A stretch of 64,000 bases of DNA. Origin: Paramagnetospirillum marisnigri (GTDB lineage Bacteria > Pseudomonadota > Alphaproteobacteria > Rhodospirillales > Magnetospirillaceae). Under the pieces are notes generated by a model. That model was not told where the DNA came from and did not search any database. It saw only the letters and a list, made by a program, of their open reading frames with translations. Of this stretch, positions 1-7,658 are shown in pieces (position 1 is the stretch's first letter; every line of letters begins with the position of its first letter). The stretch spans positions 205,875 to 269,874 of the forward strand of contig NZ_LWQT01000088.1 in the NCBI RefSeq assembly GCF_001650715.1. The letters are read 5' to 3'. Position numbers and translations under genes: made by a program.

Positions 1-768
1 CACATGGCCGATGCCGCCCAGCAGGGCGATGAAGACGAACTCGCCCGATGTGGTCCAATAGGCCATCTCGGGGTCCACATGGCCGGTGGCCATGCCGGTC
101 AGCCCGCCGCCCAGGGCCGAGACCGCCGCCGCCAGCACATAGGTGGAATACAGCGTCCAACGGGGCGAGGCGCCCAGATATTCCACCCGGACCTCGTTCT
201 CGCGGATGGCCTCGCAGACATAGCCGACGCTGGACTTGGACAGGCGGTGCAGGAACACCGCCGCCACCGCCGCGATACCGCAGGTCAGCACATAGACGAA
301 CATCTTGCCGCTGGAACCAGGAGTCCAGCCCAGCGCGGTGATGCCGTGGACGTTGAAGCCGTCGGTGCTGCCCAGCGATTGGCTCTTGGCCAGGACCCCA
401 TACAGGATCATGGAAAAGGCGAGCGTCAGCATGGCGAAGAAGATCTCGCGATAGCGGGTCAGCAGCAGCCCCAGCACCATGGCGACCACCGCCGCCGCAA
501 CCATGGACAGCGCCAGCAGTACGAAGGCGTCGTGGACGCCCAGCCATTGCCCGCCCATGCCGACGGTGTAGCCGCCGATGCAGTAGTAGAGGCCCTGGCC
601 GAAGGACACCAGTCCGGCCCGCATCTGCACCACCACACCCTGGACCACCAGTCCCTTGGCGAAGGCGATGGTCAGCAGGAAGGTCAGCCAGTTGGGCAGG
701 ACGAAGACACCCAGCGCCAAGACCACGCCGGAGGCCAGCAGCCAGAGTTCGGTTCGATCGAGGCGCAT
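1..768 (-). CDS. livM: Branched-chain amino acid-type ABC transporter permease, LivM family (3' end outside window)
   Basis: Reading the minus strand from the ATG at 768 gives at least 256 codons without a stop, running off the window, so the C-terminus is missing. The product is a polytopic inner-membrane protein. It has the LivM-type early segment QMRAGLVSFGQGLYYCIGGY and the late cytoplasmic stretch EAIRENEVRVEYLG, which corresponds to the coupling loop that contacts the ATPase. It starts 2 nt after the livH stop, so the two are co-transcribed and form the membrane channel. The ATPase genes (livG/livF) would be expected just beyond position 1. The substrate cannot be read from the permease. 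Confidence 0.9.
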   Translation of the reverse strand, partial: MRLDRTELWLLASGVVLALGVFVLPNWLTFLLTIAFAKGLVVQGVVVQMRAGLVSFGQGLYYCIGGYTVGMGGQWLGVHDAFVLLALSMVAAAVVAMVLGLLLTRYREIFFAMLTLAFSMILYGVLAKSQSLGSTDGFNVHGITALGWTPGSSGKMFVYVLTCGIAAVAAVFLHRLSKSSVGYVCEAIRENEVRVEYLGASPRWTLYSTYVLAAAVSALGGGLTGMATGHVDPEMAYWTTSGEFVFIALLGGIGHV

Positions 769-770
769 GA

Positions 771-1670
771 TCAGATCTTCCTCACGAGGGTGCGGCCGAA
801 CAGCCCTTGCGGGCGCACCGCCAGGACCAGCGACATGACGCTGTAGATGACGAACAGTTCAAGCTCGGGGGCGAGATGCACCGCCATGGCCCGGGTCAGC
901 CCCACCAGAACCGCTCCGGCGGCGGCGCCGCCGATGGAGCCCATGCCGCCCACCACCACCACGGCGAAGGCCAGAACGATGACCTCGACGCCGATGCCGG
1001 GGGAAACCGAGATGGCCGGCGCGGTCAGGGCTCCGGCCAGGGCGCCCAGGGTGGCGCCGACGGCGAAGGTGACGGCGAACATGGCCTTGACGTTGACGCC
1101 CATGGCCACCGCCACCTCGCGGTCATGGATGACGGCGCGCAGCAGCTTGCCCTTGTGGGTCTTGTTCAGGATCAGCCACAGGCTGATGCCGATGGCCAGC
1201 GACACCCCCACCAGGCCCAGGTCGTAGATGGCGAAGGTCAGGCCGCCGAAGGTGGAGCGGCCCATCAGGGAATAGGGCTGATAGGTGAAATAGGGATCGA
1301 CGCCCCACACCAGCTTGACCGCGTCCTCGAGGATCAGCAGCAGGGCATAGGTGATGATCACCATCAGGATCTCGTCCTTGCCATACATGCGGCGCAGCAG
1401 GGCGAATTCGACCACCAGTCCCACCACCAGGCCGGACACCAGGGCGGCGCCCACCAGCAGCAGGTAGCTGACGTAAGGATTGCCGCCCACTCCGGTGAAC
1501 CACCAGCCCACCAGCGAGGCGGCCGAATAGGCGCCGATGGCGTAGAAGCTGCCATGGGCCATGTTGAGGATGCGCATGACGCCGTAGATCACGGTCAGTC
1601 CGGCCGCGACCAGGAACAGCCACGAGGCGTAGATGGACCCGTCCACCAGGATGGCGAGAAGCGTTGTCAT
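771..1670 (-). CDS. livH: Branched-chain amino acid-type ABC transporter permease, LivH family
   Basis: This 299-residue hydrophobic protein has the usual LivH length and about eight membrane segments. It begins MTTLLAILVDGSIYASWLF and carries the family signature GVMRILNMAHGSFYAIGAY near residues 30-50. The C-terminal half has the EAA-like region HDREVAVAMGVNV, which contacts the ATPase. The ATG at 1670 is preceded by GGAGC. LivH pairs with LivM, 2 nt downstream, to form the pore of a HAAT-family importer. A strong hairpin separates it from the upstream binding-protein gene, which fits the need for more binding protein than permease. Confidence 0.93.
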   Translation of the reverse strand: MTTLLAILVDGSIYASWLFLVAAGLTVIYGVMRILNMAHGSFYAIGAYSAASLVGWWFTGVGGNPYVSYLLLVGAALVSGLVVGLVVEFALLRRMYGKDEILMVIITYALLLILEDAVKLVWGVDPYFTYQPYSLMGRSTFGGLTFAIYDLGLVGVSLAIGISLWLILNKTHKGKLLRAVIHDREVAVAMGVNVKAMFAVTFAVGATLGALAGALTAPAISVSPGIGVEVIVLAFAVVVVGGMGSIGGAAAGAVLVGLTRAMAVHLAPELELFVIYSVMSLVLAVRPQGLFGRTLVRKI

Positions 1671-1693
1671 GGAAAGCTCCGCTCAGGCAAGGA

Positions 1694-1722
1694 CCCGGCG
1701 GCGGGACATATCCGCCGCCGGG
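1694..1722 (-). other. Intercistronic hairpin between binding-protein and permease genes
   Basis: A perfect 11-bp inverted repeat (CCCGGCGGCGG / CCGCCGCCGGG) with a 7-nt loop lies in the 66-bp gap between the binding-protein stop and livH. No T-run follows it in the direction of transcription. It therefore looks more like an mRNA-stabilising or partially terminating element that keeps binding protein in excess over permease than a full terminator. Confidence 0.6.
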
Positions 1723-1736
1723 GAGAGGTCAAAGGA

Positions 1737-3044
1737 TCAATCGCACTTGGCGCCGGGCATGCCCGCCTTGATCCATTCCTGGCCGTTGGTCCCATCCGGC
1801 GGGGTGACGCAGGTGTCGGCGTAGGACTTGACGTTCTTCAGAACGGCCCGGCCGCTTTCATAGTGGTATTCGCCATAGGCGATGCCCTGCATGGCCTGAT
1901 GGCCGCTGGCGCGGGCCATCTTGACAGTACCCGAGGGCGATTCGAAAGTGATGCCGGTCATGGCGGCGACGATCTGGTCCGAGCTCGGCTGCTTGCCAGC
2001 GGGGGCGGCCTTTTCCACGGCGGTCTTCAGGGCCAGGATGGCCTGGGCCATCTTGAACGACGGATAGATGGGCTCATCGCTCCACTTGGCGCGATAGGCG
2101 GTCCGCAGCCAATCGGACAGGGCGTTCTTGGGGGCGAAGGCGCCGAACGGCCCACGTCCGCCGATCACCGTGCCGTTGGGAGCCTGGCCCTTGTAGCGCT
2201 CGATGCCGGTCTCGCCGCAGGTCAGCACCAGGGTCTTGCCGTCGTACAGGCCACGGGCGCCGCCCTGCAGCACCAGGGCTTCCATGTCGCCACCCCAGAA
2301 GCTGGAATGGATGACGTCGGGCTTGGCCACCGACAGGGCGGAGATTTCGGCGCCGTACTGGCCCTGGAAAATCTTGGGGAACTGTTCGGCCGCCACCTTG
2401 GCGGTGGGCTTGACATGCTTCATGGCTTCGACGAAGTCGACCCAGGAATCCTGGCCCCAGGCGTAGTTCTGCTGGATACCGGCGAAGCTGGCCATCTTTG
2501 GGCGGGTGTCGGCCAGATAGCGGGCGGCGCCCACATTGTCGACCACGGCGTCGAGGCCGGTACGGAAGACGTATTTGGGGGCCTTGTTCTCGACGAACAG
2601 CCGCGAGGTGCCGCAGTCATACATGATGGTCGGGATCTTCAGTTCCTCGGCCACCGGGCTGATGGCGAGACAGTCGCCCGACGAGATATAGCCGATGACG
2701 GCGTCCACCTTCTGGCGCTCCACCAGATTGCGGAACTCTTCCACCTGCTTGGTGGCGCCGCCGTTCTCGTCGATGATGACGGCCTCGATCTCCATGCCGT
2801 TGATGCCCTTGGTGTTATAGGGGGCAGGCAACTGGCCCTTGTTGAGGGCGTCGATGACGGTCTCGGCGGCATGGGCCGAGGGAACGCCGAACGGACCGGC
2901 GGCGGCGCCGGACAGGAAGGTCACGATGCCGACGCGGAACTTGCCGTTCTCGGCGGCCTGGGCGGTGGTGGCCGAGGCCAGGGCGGCGGTGGCCACGGCG
3001 GCGGTCAGGGCCCGGCGGGCGATGGAGGATTGGGTCATCTTCAC
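1737..3044 (-). CDS. Periplasmic substrate-binding protein of HAAT-type ABC transporter (LivK-like) 1
   Basis: 435 residues with a Sec signal peptide (hydrophobic ALTAAVATAALASATTAQA, likely cut after AQA), then a type I periplasmic-binding fold of the Peripla_BP_6 class. The mature chain starts GKFRVGIVTFLSGAAAGPFG, the first beta strand and ligand loop typical of LivK/UrtA/AmiC relatives. The start is probably the GTG at 3044, with GGGAG 7 nt upstream; the ATG two codons later is the alternative. It is the second of two tandem binding-protein genes and directly precedes livHM. Several cysteine pairs (GDC, YDC, CGE, DTC) are unusual for the family. The ligand is unknown; amino acids, amides, urea or aromatic acids are all possible. 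Confidence 0.88.
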   Translation of the reverse strand: MKMTQSSIARRALTAAVATAALASATTAQAAENGKFRVGIVTFLSGAAAGPFGVPSAHAAETVIDALNKGQLPAPYNTKGINGMEIEAVIIDENGGATKQVEEFRNLVERQKVDAVIGYISSGDCLAISPVAEELKIPTIMYDCGTSRLFVENKAPKYVFRTGLDAVVDNVGAARYLADTRPKMASFAGIQQNYAWGQDSWVDFVEAMKHVKPTAKVAAEQFPKIFQGQYGAEISALSVAKPDVIHSSFWGGDMEALVLQGGARGLYDGKTLVLTCGETGIERYKGQAPNGTVIGGRGPFGAFAPKNALSDWLRTAYRAKWSDEPIYPSFKMAQAILALKTAVEKAAPAGKQPSSDQIVAAMTGITFESPSGTVKMARASGHQAMQGIAYGEYHYESGRAVLKNVKSYADTCVTPPDGTNGQEWIKAGMPGAKCD

Positions 3045-3080
3045 GGTTTCACTCCCTTGTGCTTGTTATAACTCGGGTAC

Positions 3081-4397
3081 TCACGGTTTCCCGCCCATGA
3101 CGGCCCGGCGTCTGCGCACCAGTTCGGGCGGGGGAATCAGGTCCTCGGCGGCATAGACCCGCCAGTCGGCCAGCATGACCTTGGCGGGGGGAAAGGCGGC
3201 ATTGGGCACCACCTTGCCGATGGCCATGGGCTGGACGATCTGATGGGTGGACTTGTCGATATAGGAGGTGAAGCCGTCCGGGTCCTTGGGCAGCTTCAGG
3301 CGCAGGGTCTCCAGGGCGTCGACCATGGCCTCGACATCGTGGCGCGGCGCACTGGCCGTGACCGCGCTGGCGATGGCCATGATGCCGCTATAGGCCCCGG
3401 CGGCGGCATAGGTGGGGTAGCGTCCCTCGGAGGCATGGAAGCCGGTGACGAAGGCGCGGTTGCCCTCGGTCTCGGGCCAGTTGTTGTGGTGGCGCGCCGA
3501 CAAGATCAGCCCCGGCGGCGGATTGGACCCCAGGGCCAGCATCACCTCGTAATTGCCGCCGGTGTCGAAATTGGCCAGCCGGGAGGACTCGAAGAAGCTG
3601 GTGGTGGCGGCCTGACGCAGGAAGGCGACGAAATCGCCGCCCCACAGGGCGGTGACCACGATATCGGGCTTGGTCTCGACGATGGCGCTGATATAGGCGG
3701 AATAGTCGGGCTCATAGAGCTTGGGCCAGAACTCGCCCACATTGTCGTAGGCGACACCCAGCAACTGCAGGCTTTCGCGCAGATCGGTCCAGGAGGCATG
3801 GCCGTAATCGTAGTCGGGACCGATGAAGGCCATGCGCTTCCAGCCGGTTTCCTTCTGCAATTCGGCCAGATAGCGGGCTCCGGCGGCGTTGGAGGTCCAG
3901 GAATCGTTGCTGACGCGGAAATAGTAGCGGTGCAGGGCATCCATGGTCAGGCGCGACGAGGCATGGTCGGTGCCGACCATGATCACCTTCTGGGTGCGGG
4001 CCACCTCGCTGACCGCCTGGGCGACGCCCGAGCTGACCATGCCGCAGAAGAACTTGGCCTTGTCCTGGCGCACGAAGTCCTCGGCGATGCGCACGGCATA
4101 GGCGGCCTTGGAGCGGTCGTCCTCGACGATGATGCGAAGCTTCGGGGGCTTGGGACCCAGCGTGCCCGCCTTCAGGTCGGCCAGGGCCAGCTTGATCCCC
4201 GCCACGCTGTCCTTGCCGTAGATGGCGGCGCGGCCCGACATGGGATACATGCAGCCGATGGTGACCTCGGCCTCGGCCGCCGGGGCGCCCAACTCGATGC
4301 GGGCCTGGGCGGCGGGCGCCAGCGTGGCCAGACCCAGCAGCGCGAACGCGGCTCGGGCAAGGCCGTGCAGACAGAGTCCGGGCAGGCTTTTCGGCAT
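3081..4397 (-). CDS. Periplasmic substrate-binding protein of HAAT-type ABC transporter (LivK-like) 2
   Basis: About 438 residues from the ATG at 4397: signal peptide (ARAAFALLGLATLAPAAQA), then VTIGCMYPMSGRAAIYGKDS, the opening of a Peripla_BP_6 domain, and a long branched-chain-binding-type core. An open frame extends upstream to 4460, but that start would fall inside the sigma-54 promoter at 4456-4471, so 4397 is preferred. This is the first gene of the transporter operon, 36 bp upstream of the second binding protein. The two proteins are only distantly alike, so they may give the permease two ligand specificities, or one may be a co-receptor. It ends with the basic tail RRRRAVMGGKP. Confidence 0.85.
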   Translation of the reverse strand: MPKSLPGLCLHGLARAAFALLGLATLAPAAQARIELGAPAAEAEVTIGCMYPMSGRAAIYGKDSVAGIKLALADLKAGTLGPKPPKLRIIVEDDRSKAAYAVRIAEDFVRQDKAKFFCGMVSSGVAQAVSEVARTQKVIMVGTDHASSRLTMDALHRYYFRVSNDSWTSNAAGARYLAELQKETGWKRMAFIGPDYDYGHASWTDLRESLQLLGVAYDNVGEFWPKLYEPDYSAYISAIVETKPDIVVTALWGGDFVAFLRQAATTSFFESSRLANFDTGGNYEVMLALGSNPPPGLILSARHHNNWPETEGNRAFVTGFHASEGRYPTYAAAGAYSGIMAIASAVTASAPRHDVEAMVDALETLRLKLPKDPDGFTSYIDKSTHQIVQPMAIGKVVPNAAFPPAKVMLADWRVYAAEDLIPPPELVRRRRAVMGGKP

Positions 4398-4455
4398 CCT
4401 CGACGTTTCCCCGCGCGACCGTGTTCCAGTCGCATTTATTATCGGATCATGAAAC

Positions 4456-4471
4456 TGCAACCCCCATGCCA
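4456..4471 (-). promoter_or_regulatory. Sigma-54 (-24/-12) promoter of the ABC transporter operon
   Basis: On the minus strand the sequence is TGGCATGGGGGTTGCA. This is an almost perfect match to TGGCAC-N5-TTGCA, with the invariant GG and GC exactly 10 bp apart. Transcription would start near 4445 and run into the binding-protein gene at 4397. The gene encoding a sigma-54 activator lies just upstream, which makes the assignment strong. Confidence 0.85.
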
Positions 4472-4509
4472 GCGGATCGAGTCAGGAGGGCATTGTGGTT
4501 TTCCGATAG

Positions 4510-4572
4510 TGAGCGGCGCTCATGCGCGGAAACCGCTCACAACCGCTCACGATGATGAGCGGTTTCCGCTCA
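4510..4572. promoter_or_regulatory. Putative upstream activating sequences for the NtrC-type regulator
   Basis: Two perfect palindromes built from the same half-site lie here: TGAGCGGCGCTCA (4510-4522) and TGAGCGGTTTCCGCTCA (4556-4572). Two further CCGCTCA half-sites lie between them (4533, 4543). They sit about 70 and 120 bp upstream of the predicted start site, the normal range for enhancer-binding proteins. The distal palindrome overlaps the last codons of the regulator gene. Confidence 0.65.
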
Positions 4573-5920
4573 TCAATCCCAGGCGCTGGAGGCGGCGCTT
4601 GAAGGCGTGGCGCGAGATGCCCAGCAGTTCGGCGGCGCGGCCCTTCTGCCCCCCGGCCCGGGCCAGGGCCTCGGTCAGCAGCACCCGCTCGCTGGCGTCC
4701 AGGCTGTCGGGCAGGCTCTGGCGCCGGTCGTCACCGCCTGCCATGCGGGGCTCCCGCGCCATGTCGGCGGGCAGTTCCGCGGGGGTGGCGGTCTGGCCGG
4801 GATGCAGGATGGTCAGGCGCTCGATCAGGTTCTTCAACTCGCGCACATTGCCCGGCCAGGAATAGCTGGCGAACAGGCGCTCGACCTCGGGGGCGAAGCT
4901 CACCGGCGGACAGCCGCTCTCGGCGGCGTAGCGCCGGGCGAAATAGCGGGCCAGGTCGAGGGCGTCGCCGCCGCGCTCGCGCAGGGCGGGCAGGCGCAAC
5001 TGGATGACGTTGAGGCGGTAATAGAGGTCTTCCCGGAAGCGCCCGGCCTTGACGTCGGCGGCCAGGTCGCGATTGGTGGCGGCGACGATACGCACATCGG
5101 CGGTCTTGCCCTGGGTGGCGCCGATGGCGCGGTAATTGCCATTCTCCAGGAAGTGCAGGAACTTGGCCTGCAGCGCCAGGGGAAGCTCGCCGATCTCGTC
5201 CAGGAACAAGGTGCCGCCATCGGCCAGGGCCACCAGTCCGACCCGGCGCTGATGCGCCCCGGTATAGGCGCCCTTCTCGGCGCCGAACAGCTCGGCCTCG
5301 ATCAGCTGTTCCGGCAGCGAGGCGCAGTTGACCTCGACGAAGGCGCCCCGGGCGCGGCTGCTCTGGTTATGGATGGAGCGGGCCACCAGTCCCTTGCCGG
5401 TGCCGGATTCCCCCAGCAGCAGCACCCGCGACGCGCTGGATGCGGCGATGCGGGCCACGGTGGCGATCAGGTCGGCCATGATTGGGCTGTCGCCGATGAC
5501 GCCGTCGCCGCCCACCACGGATTTGCGGTGATAGGCGACCTCGGCCGCCAGCCTTTCCCGCTCCAGGGTGGTGCGGATGACATGGATCAGGTCGTCCAGT
5601 TCGAACGGCTTGGTCAGGTAGTCCGACGCCCCCGCCTTGACCGCCTGCACCGCCGCCCTGGTGTCGCCATGGGCCGAGATCATCACCACCGGCAGGGTGG
5701 ACTGGCGCTTGCGCAGCTGCTCCAGCACCGCGATGCCCAGCATGTCGGGCAGGCGCTGGTCCAGCAGCACCAGATCGGGCGGGCGGCGCTCGATCTCGTC
5801 GAGCCCCTCGGCGCCGCTATGGACGCCCCAGGCGGCGATTCCCTCTCCCTTCAGGGCGAACACCACCGAACGCACCAGTTGGACCTCGTCGTCGATGATC
5901 AGGACGGAGATGTCAGCCAA
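4547..5920 (-). CDS. NtrC-family sigma-54-dependent response regulator
   Basis: 457 residues in the classic three-domain order. The receiver domain covers residues 1-120, with acidic pocket IDDE and phospho-acceptor Asp in DLVLLDQRLPD. The AAA+ domain covers about 145-380, with Walker A GESGTGKG, the sigma-54-contacting loop as GAYTGA (F to Y, a tolerated variant) and Walker B FLDEIGELP. A Fis-type helix-turn-helix ends it (GRAAELLGISRHAFKRRL). It overlaps the upstream kinase gene by 8 nt, so the two are translationally coupled. It very likely activates the sigma-54 promoter at 4456-4471, about 75 bp past its stop codon, through the TGAGCGG palindromes. Confidence 0.95.
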   Translation of the reverse strand: MADISVLIIDDEVQLVRSVVFALKGEGIAAWGVHSGAEGLDEIERRPPDLVLLDQRLPDMLGIAVLEQLRKRQSTLPVVMISAHGDTRAAVQAVKAGASDYLTKPFELDDLIHVIRTTLERERLAAEVAYHRKSVVGGDGVIGDSPIMADLIATVARIAASSASRVLLLGESGTGKGLVARSIHNQSSRARGAFVEVNCASLPEQLIEAELFGAEKGAYTGAHQRRVGLVALADGGTLFLDEIGELPLALQAKFLHFLENGNYRAIGATQGKTADVRIVAATNRDLAADVKAGRFREDLYYRLNVIQLRLPALRERGGDALDLARYFARRYAAESGCPPVSFAPEVERLFASYSWPGNVRELKNLIERLTILHPGQTATPAELPADMAREPRMAGGDDRRQSLPDSLDASERVLLTEALARAGGQKGRAAELLGISRHAFKRRLQRLGLMSGNRSSS

Positions 5921-7601
5921 GGCGGTCTCCCGATCGCATCAGCGGCAGGCGGAGCGTCACGGTGGTGCCCTTGCCCGGCTCGCTGGCGATATGGATGTCA
6001 CCGCCGTTCACCTCGGTCAACTGGCGACAGATGCTGAGGCCCAATCCGGTGCCCAGCGCCCGGGTGGTGAAGAAGGGGTCCATGACCTTGGGCAGGTCGT
6101 CGTCGGCGATGCCGCCGCCGGTATCGGAGACCTCGATCAGCCCCCAATTGTCCTCCGAACGGGCCAGCAGGGTGATGGCGCCGTCCGGCGCGGTGGCCTG
6201 CATGGCGTTGACCACCAGATTGATCAGGATCTGCATGACATGGTCGCGATCGGCCAGCAGTACCAGATCGGCGCTGCCCATGACGCCCAGATGCAGCCCC
6301 TGGCGCTCGGCCTCGGGGCTGACCAGGGCATTGACCCGGCGGAACAGGTCGCGCACCGGCACCGGCCCGGTCTCGGGCGGGCGGGGGCGGCCGTATTCCA
6401 GCAGGTCCTCCATCACCCGGGTCAGGCGGTCGATCTCGGAACTGACGCCGTTGAGGATTTCCAGCCGCTCCAGGTCGCCTTCCTGGCGGGCCAGGGCCTG
6501 GACGCTGGTCTTGATGGTGGCCATGGGATTGCGCACCTCGTGGGCGACGCCGGTGGCGAACTTACCCAGCACCGCCATTTTCTCGATGCTGACGGTACGC
6601 TCGATCATCTGCGACAGCTTGCGCGACATGCCGTTGAAGGCGCGCGACACCACGTTGATCTCGTCATTGCCGGTCTCGGGCAGGCGATAATCCAACTGCC
6701 CGGCCGACACCGCGTCGGCGCCGATCACCAACTGGCGCAGGCGGCGGCGCAGCTTGGACGACAGCCGCAGGAACAGGATCGCCACGGCGGCCACCGAGCT
6801 GAAGACCAGCATGTACAGCCAGTGCCGGGCCTGATTGAACGGTCCCAGCAAGGCGTCGGGCTGGATCACCAGCGCCGCCTGCCAGCCCGGCGCGATCTCG
6901 GGGCCGGGCATCAGTTCGCCGCGCATCCGCGCCACATGGCCCACGGTGTCGAACACGCCGCCGCCCGGGGTGGTCAGTACCGGCTGGATCAGGCTGCCGA
7001 TCTCGGGGGCGCCCATCAGTTCGGTGACCGAGGCCAGCCGCACATGCAAGGCGATGGTGCCGCTGTCCTCGCCGCTACGGGGATCGCGGAGCACCTGACG
7101 CATCAGGAACCAGCCGGGCGCGCCGTCCCTGGGCGCCACCGGGCCGATGATCTCGGTGCCGCCCACCTTGACCCGGGGCAGGCGCGAGATGTCGGGGGCC
7201 TCGCCGCCCCAATAGGGCGGACCCGACGCCGCCTGGCCCGCGATCACTCGCGCCAGCCGCCCGGTGGCATTGAAGAACCAGATGCCGTAGAGGTCGGGCA
7301 CGTCGGCCTCGATGCGCAACAGGGCGCTGATCTCGGGATCGTCGCGATCGGGACGGCCGACATAGGAGGCCAGCGACGGATAGTTGGACAAAGTGTCCAA
7401 CTGGTAGATGCGGGTGTCGAAGAACGAGCCCAGCCGCGAGGCGGTGGCGGTCAGTTGCGCCGACAGGCGCTGGCCGGTGAGCGCCCGCAGGATGTCCTGG
7501 GCATAGCTGTCATAGAGATAGCCCACTGCCGCCAGCGGCACCACGGCGGCCACCAGCGAGACGACGAAATAGCGAGACACCAGCGAGCGCGGCAGCATCA
7601 T
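5913..7601 (-). CDS. Membrane sensor histidine kinase (partner of the NtrC-type regulator)
   Basis: 562 residues. An N-terminal membrane helix (FVVSLVAAVVPLAAVGYLY) is followed by a periplasmic sensor of about 230 residues of dCache type, then a second helix (WLYMLVFSSVAAVAILFL), HAMP, HisKA with the phospho-His in GVAHEVRNPMA, and HATPase with N-box NLVVNAMQA and G-boxes DTGGGIAD and GTGLGLSIC. The layout matches DctB/NtrB-like kinases that sense small carboxylates or amino acids outside the cell. It precedes and overlaps the regulator gene. I infer that it senses the ligand imported by the downstream ABC transporter. Confidence 0.93.
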   Translation of the reverse strand: MMLPRSLVSRYFVVSLVAAVVPLAAVGYLYDSYAQDILRALTGQRLSAQLTATASRLGSFFDTRIYQLDTLSNYPSLASYVGRPDRDDPEISALLRIEADVPDLYGIWFFNATGRLARVIAGQAASGPPYWGGEAPDISRLPRVKVGGTEIIGPVAPRDGAPGWFLMRQVLRDPRSGEDSGTIALHVRLASVTELMGAPEIGSLIQPVLTTPGGGVFDTVGHVARMRGELMPGPEIAPGWQAALVIQPDALLGPFNQARHWLYMLVFSSVAAVAILFLRLSSKLRRRLRQLVIGADAVSAGQLDYRLPETGNDEINVVSRAFNGMSRKLSQMIERTVSIEKMAVLGKFATGVAHEVRNPMATIKTSVQALARQEGDLERLEILNGVSSEIDRLTRVMEDLLEYGRPRPPETGPVPVRDLFRRVNALVSPEAERQGLHLGVMGSADLVLLADRDHVMQILINLVVNAMQATAPDGAITLLARSEDNWGLIEVSDTGGGIADDDLPKVMDPFFTTRALGTGLGLSICRQLTEVNGGDIHIASEPGKGTTVTLRLPLMRSGDRLG

Positions 7602-7658
7602 GGCCCGACTATATCAGCGGGCGGCGGGATTTGAAGGCCCCGCCACCCGGCGGGTTCG

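Noticed and set aside
807..3071. Very long open frame on the plus strand (about 750 codons)
   Set aside because: It is antisense to livH and the first binding-protein gene, has a His/Gln/Gly-rich composition typical of antisense frames in high-G+C DNA, and shows no domain. The minus-strand genes are clear family members.
7604..7658. Terminator between giant gene 1 and the sensor kinase gene
   Set aside because: There is only a 6-bp GC stem (CCCGCC/GGCGGG) and no T-run in the direction of transcription, so it is too weak to call. Whether the kinase is read from upstream remains open.
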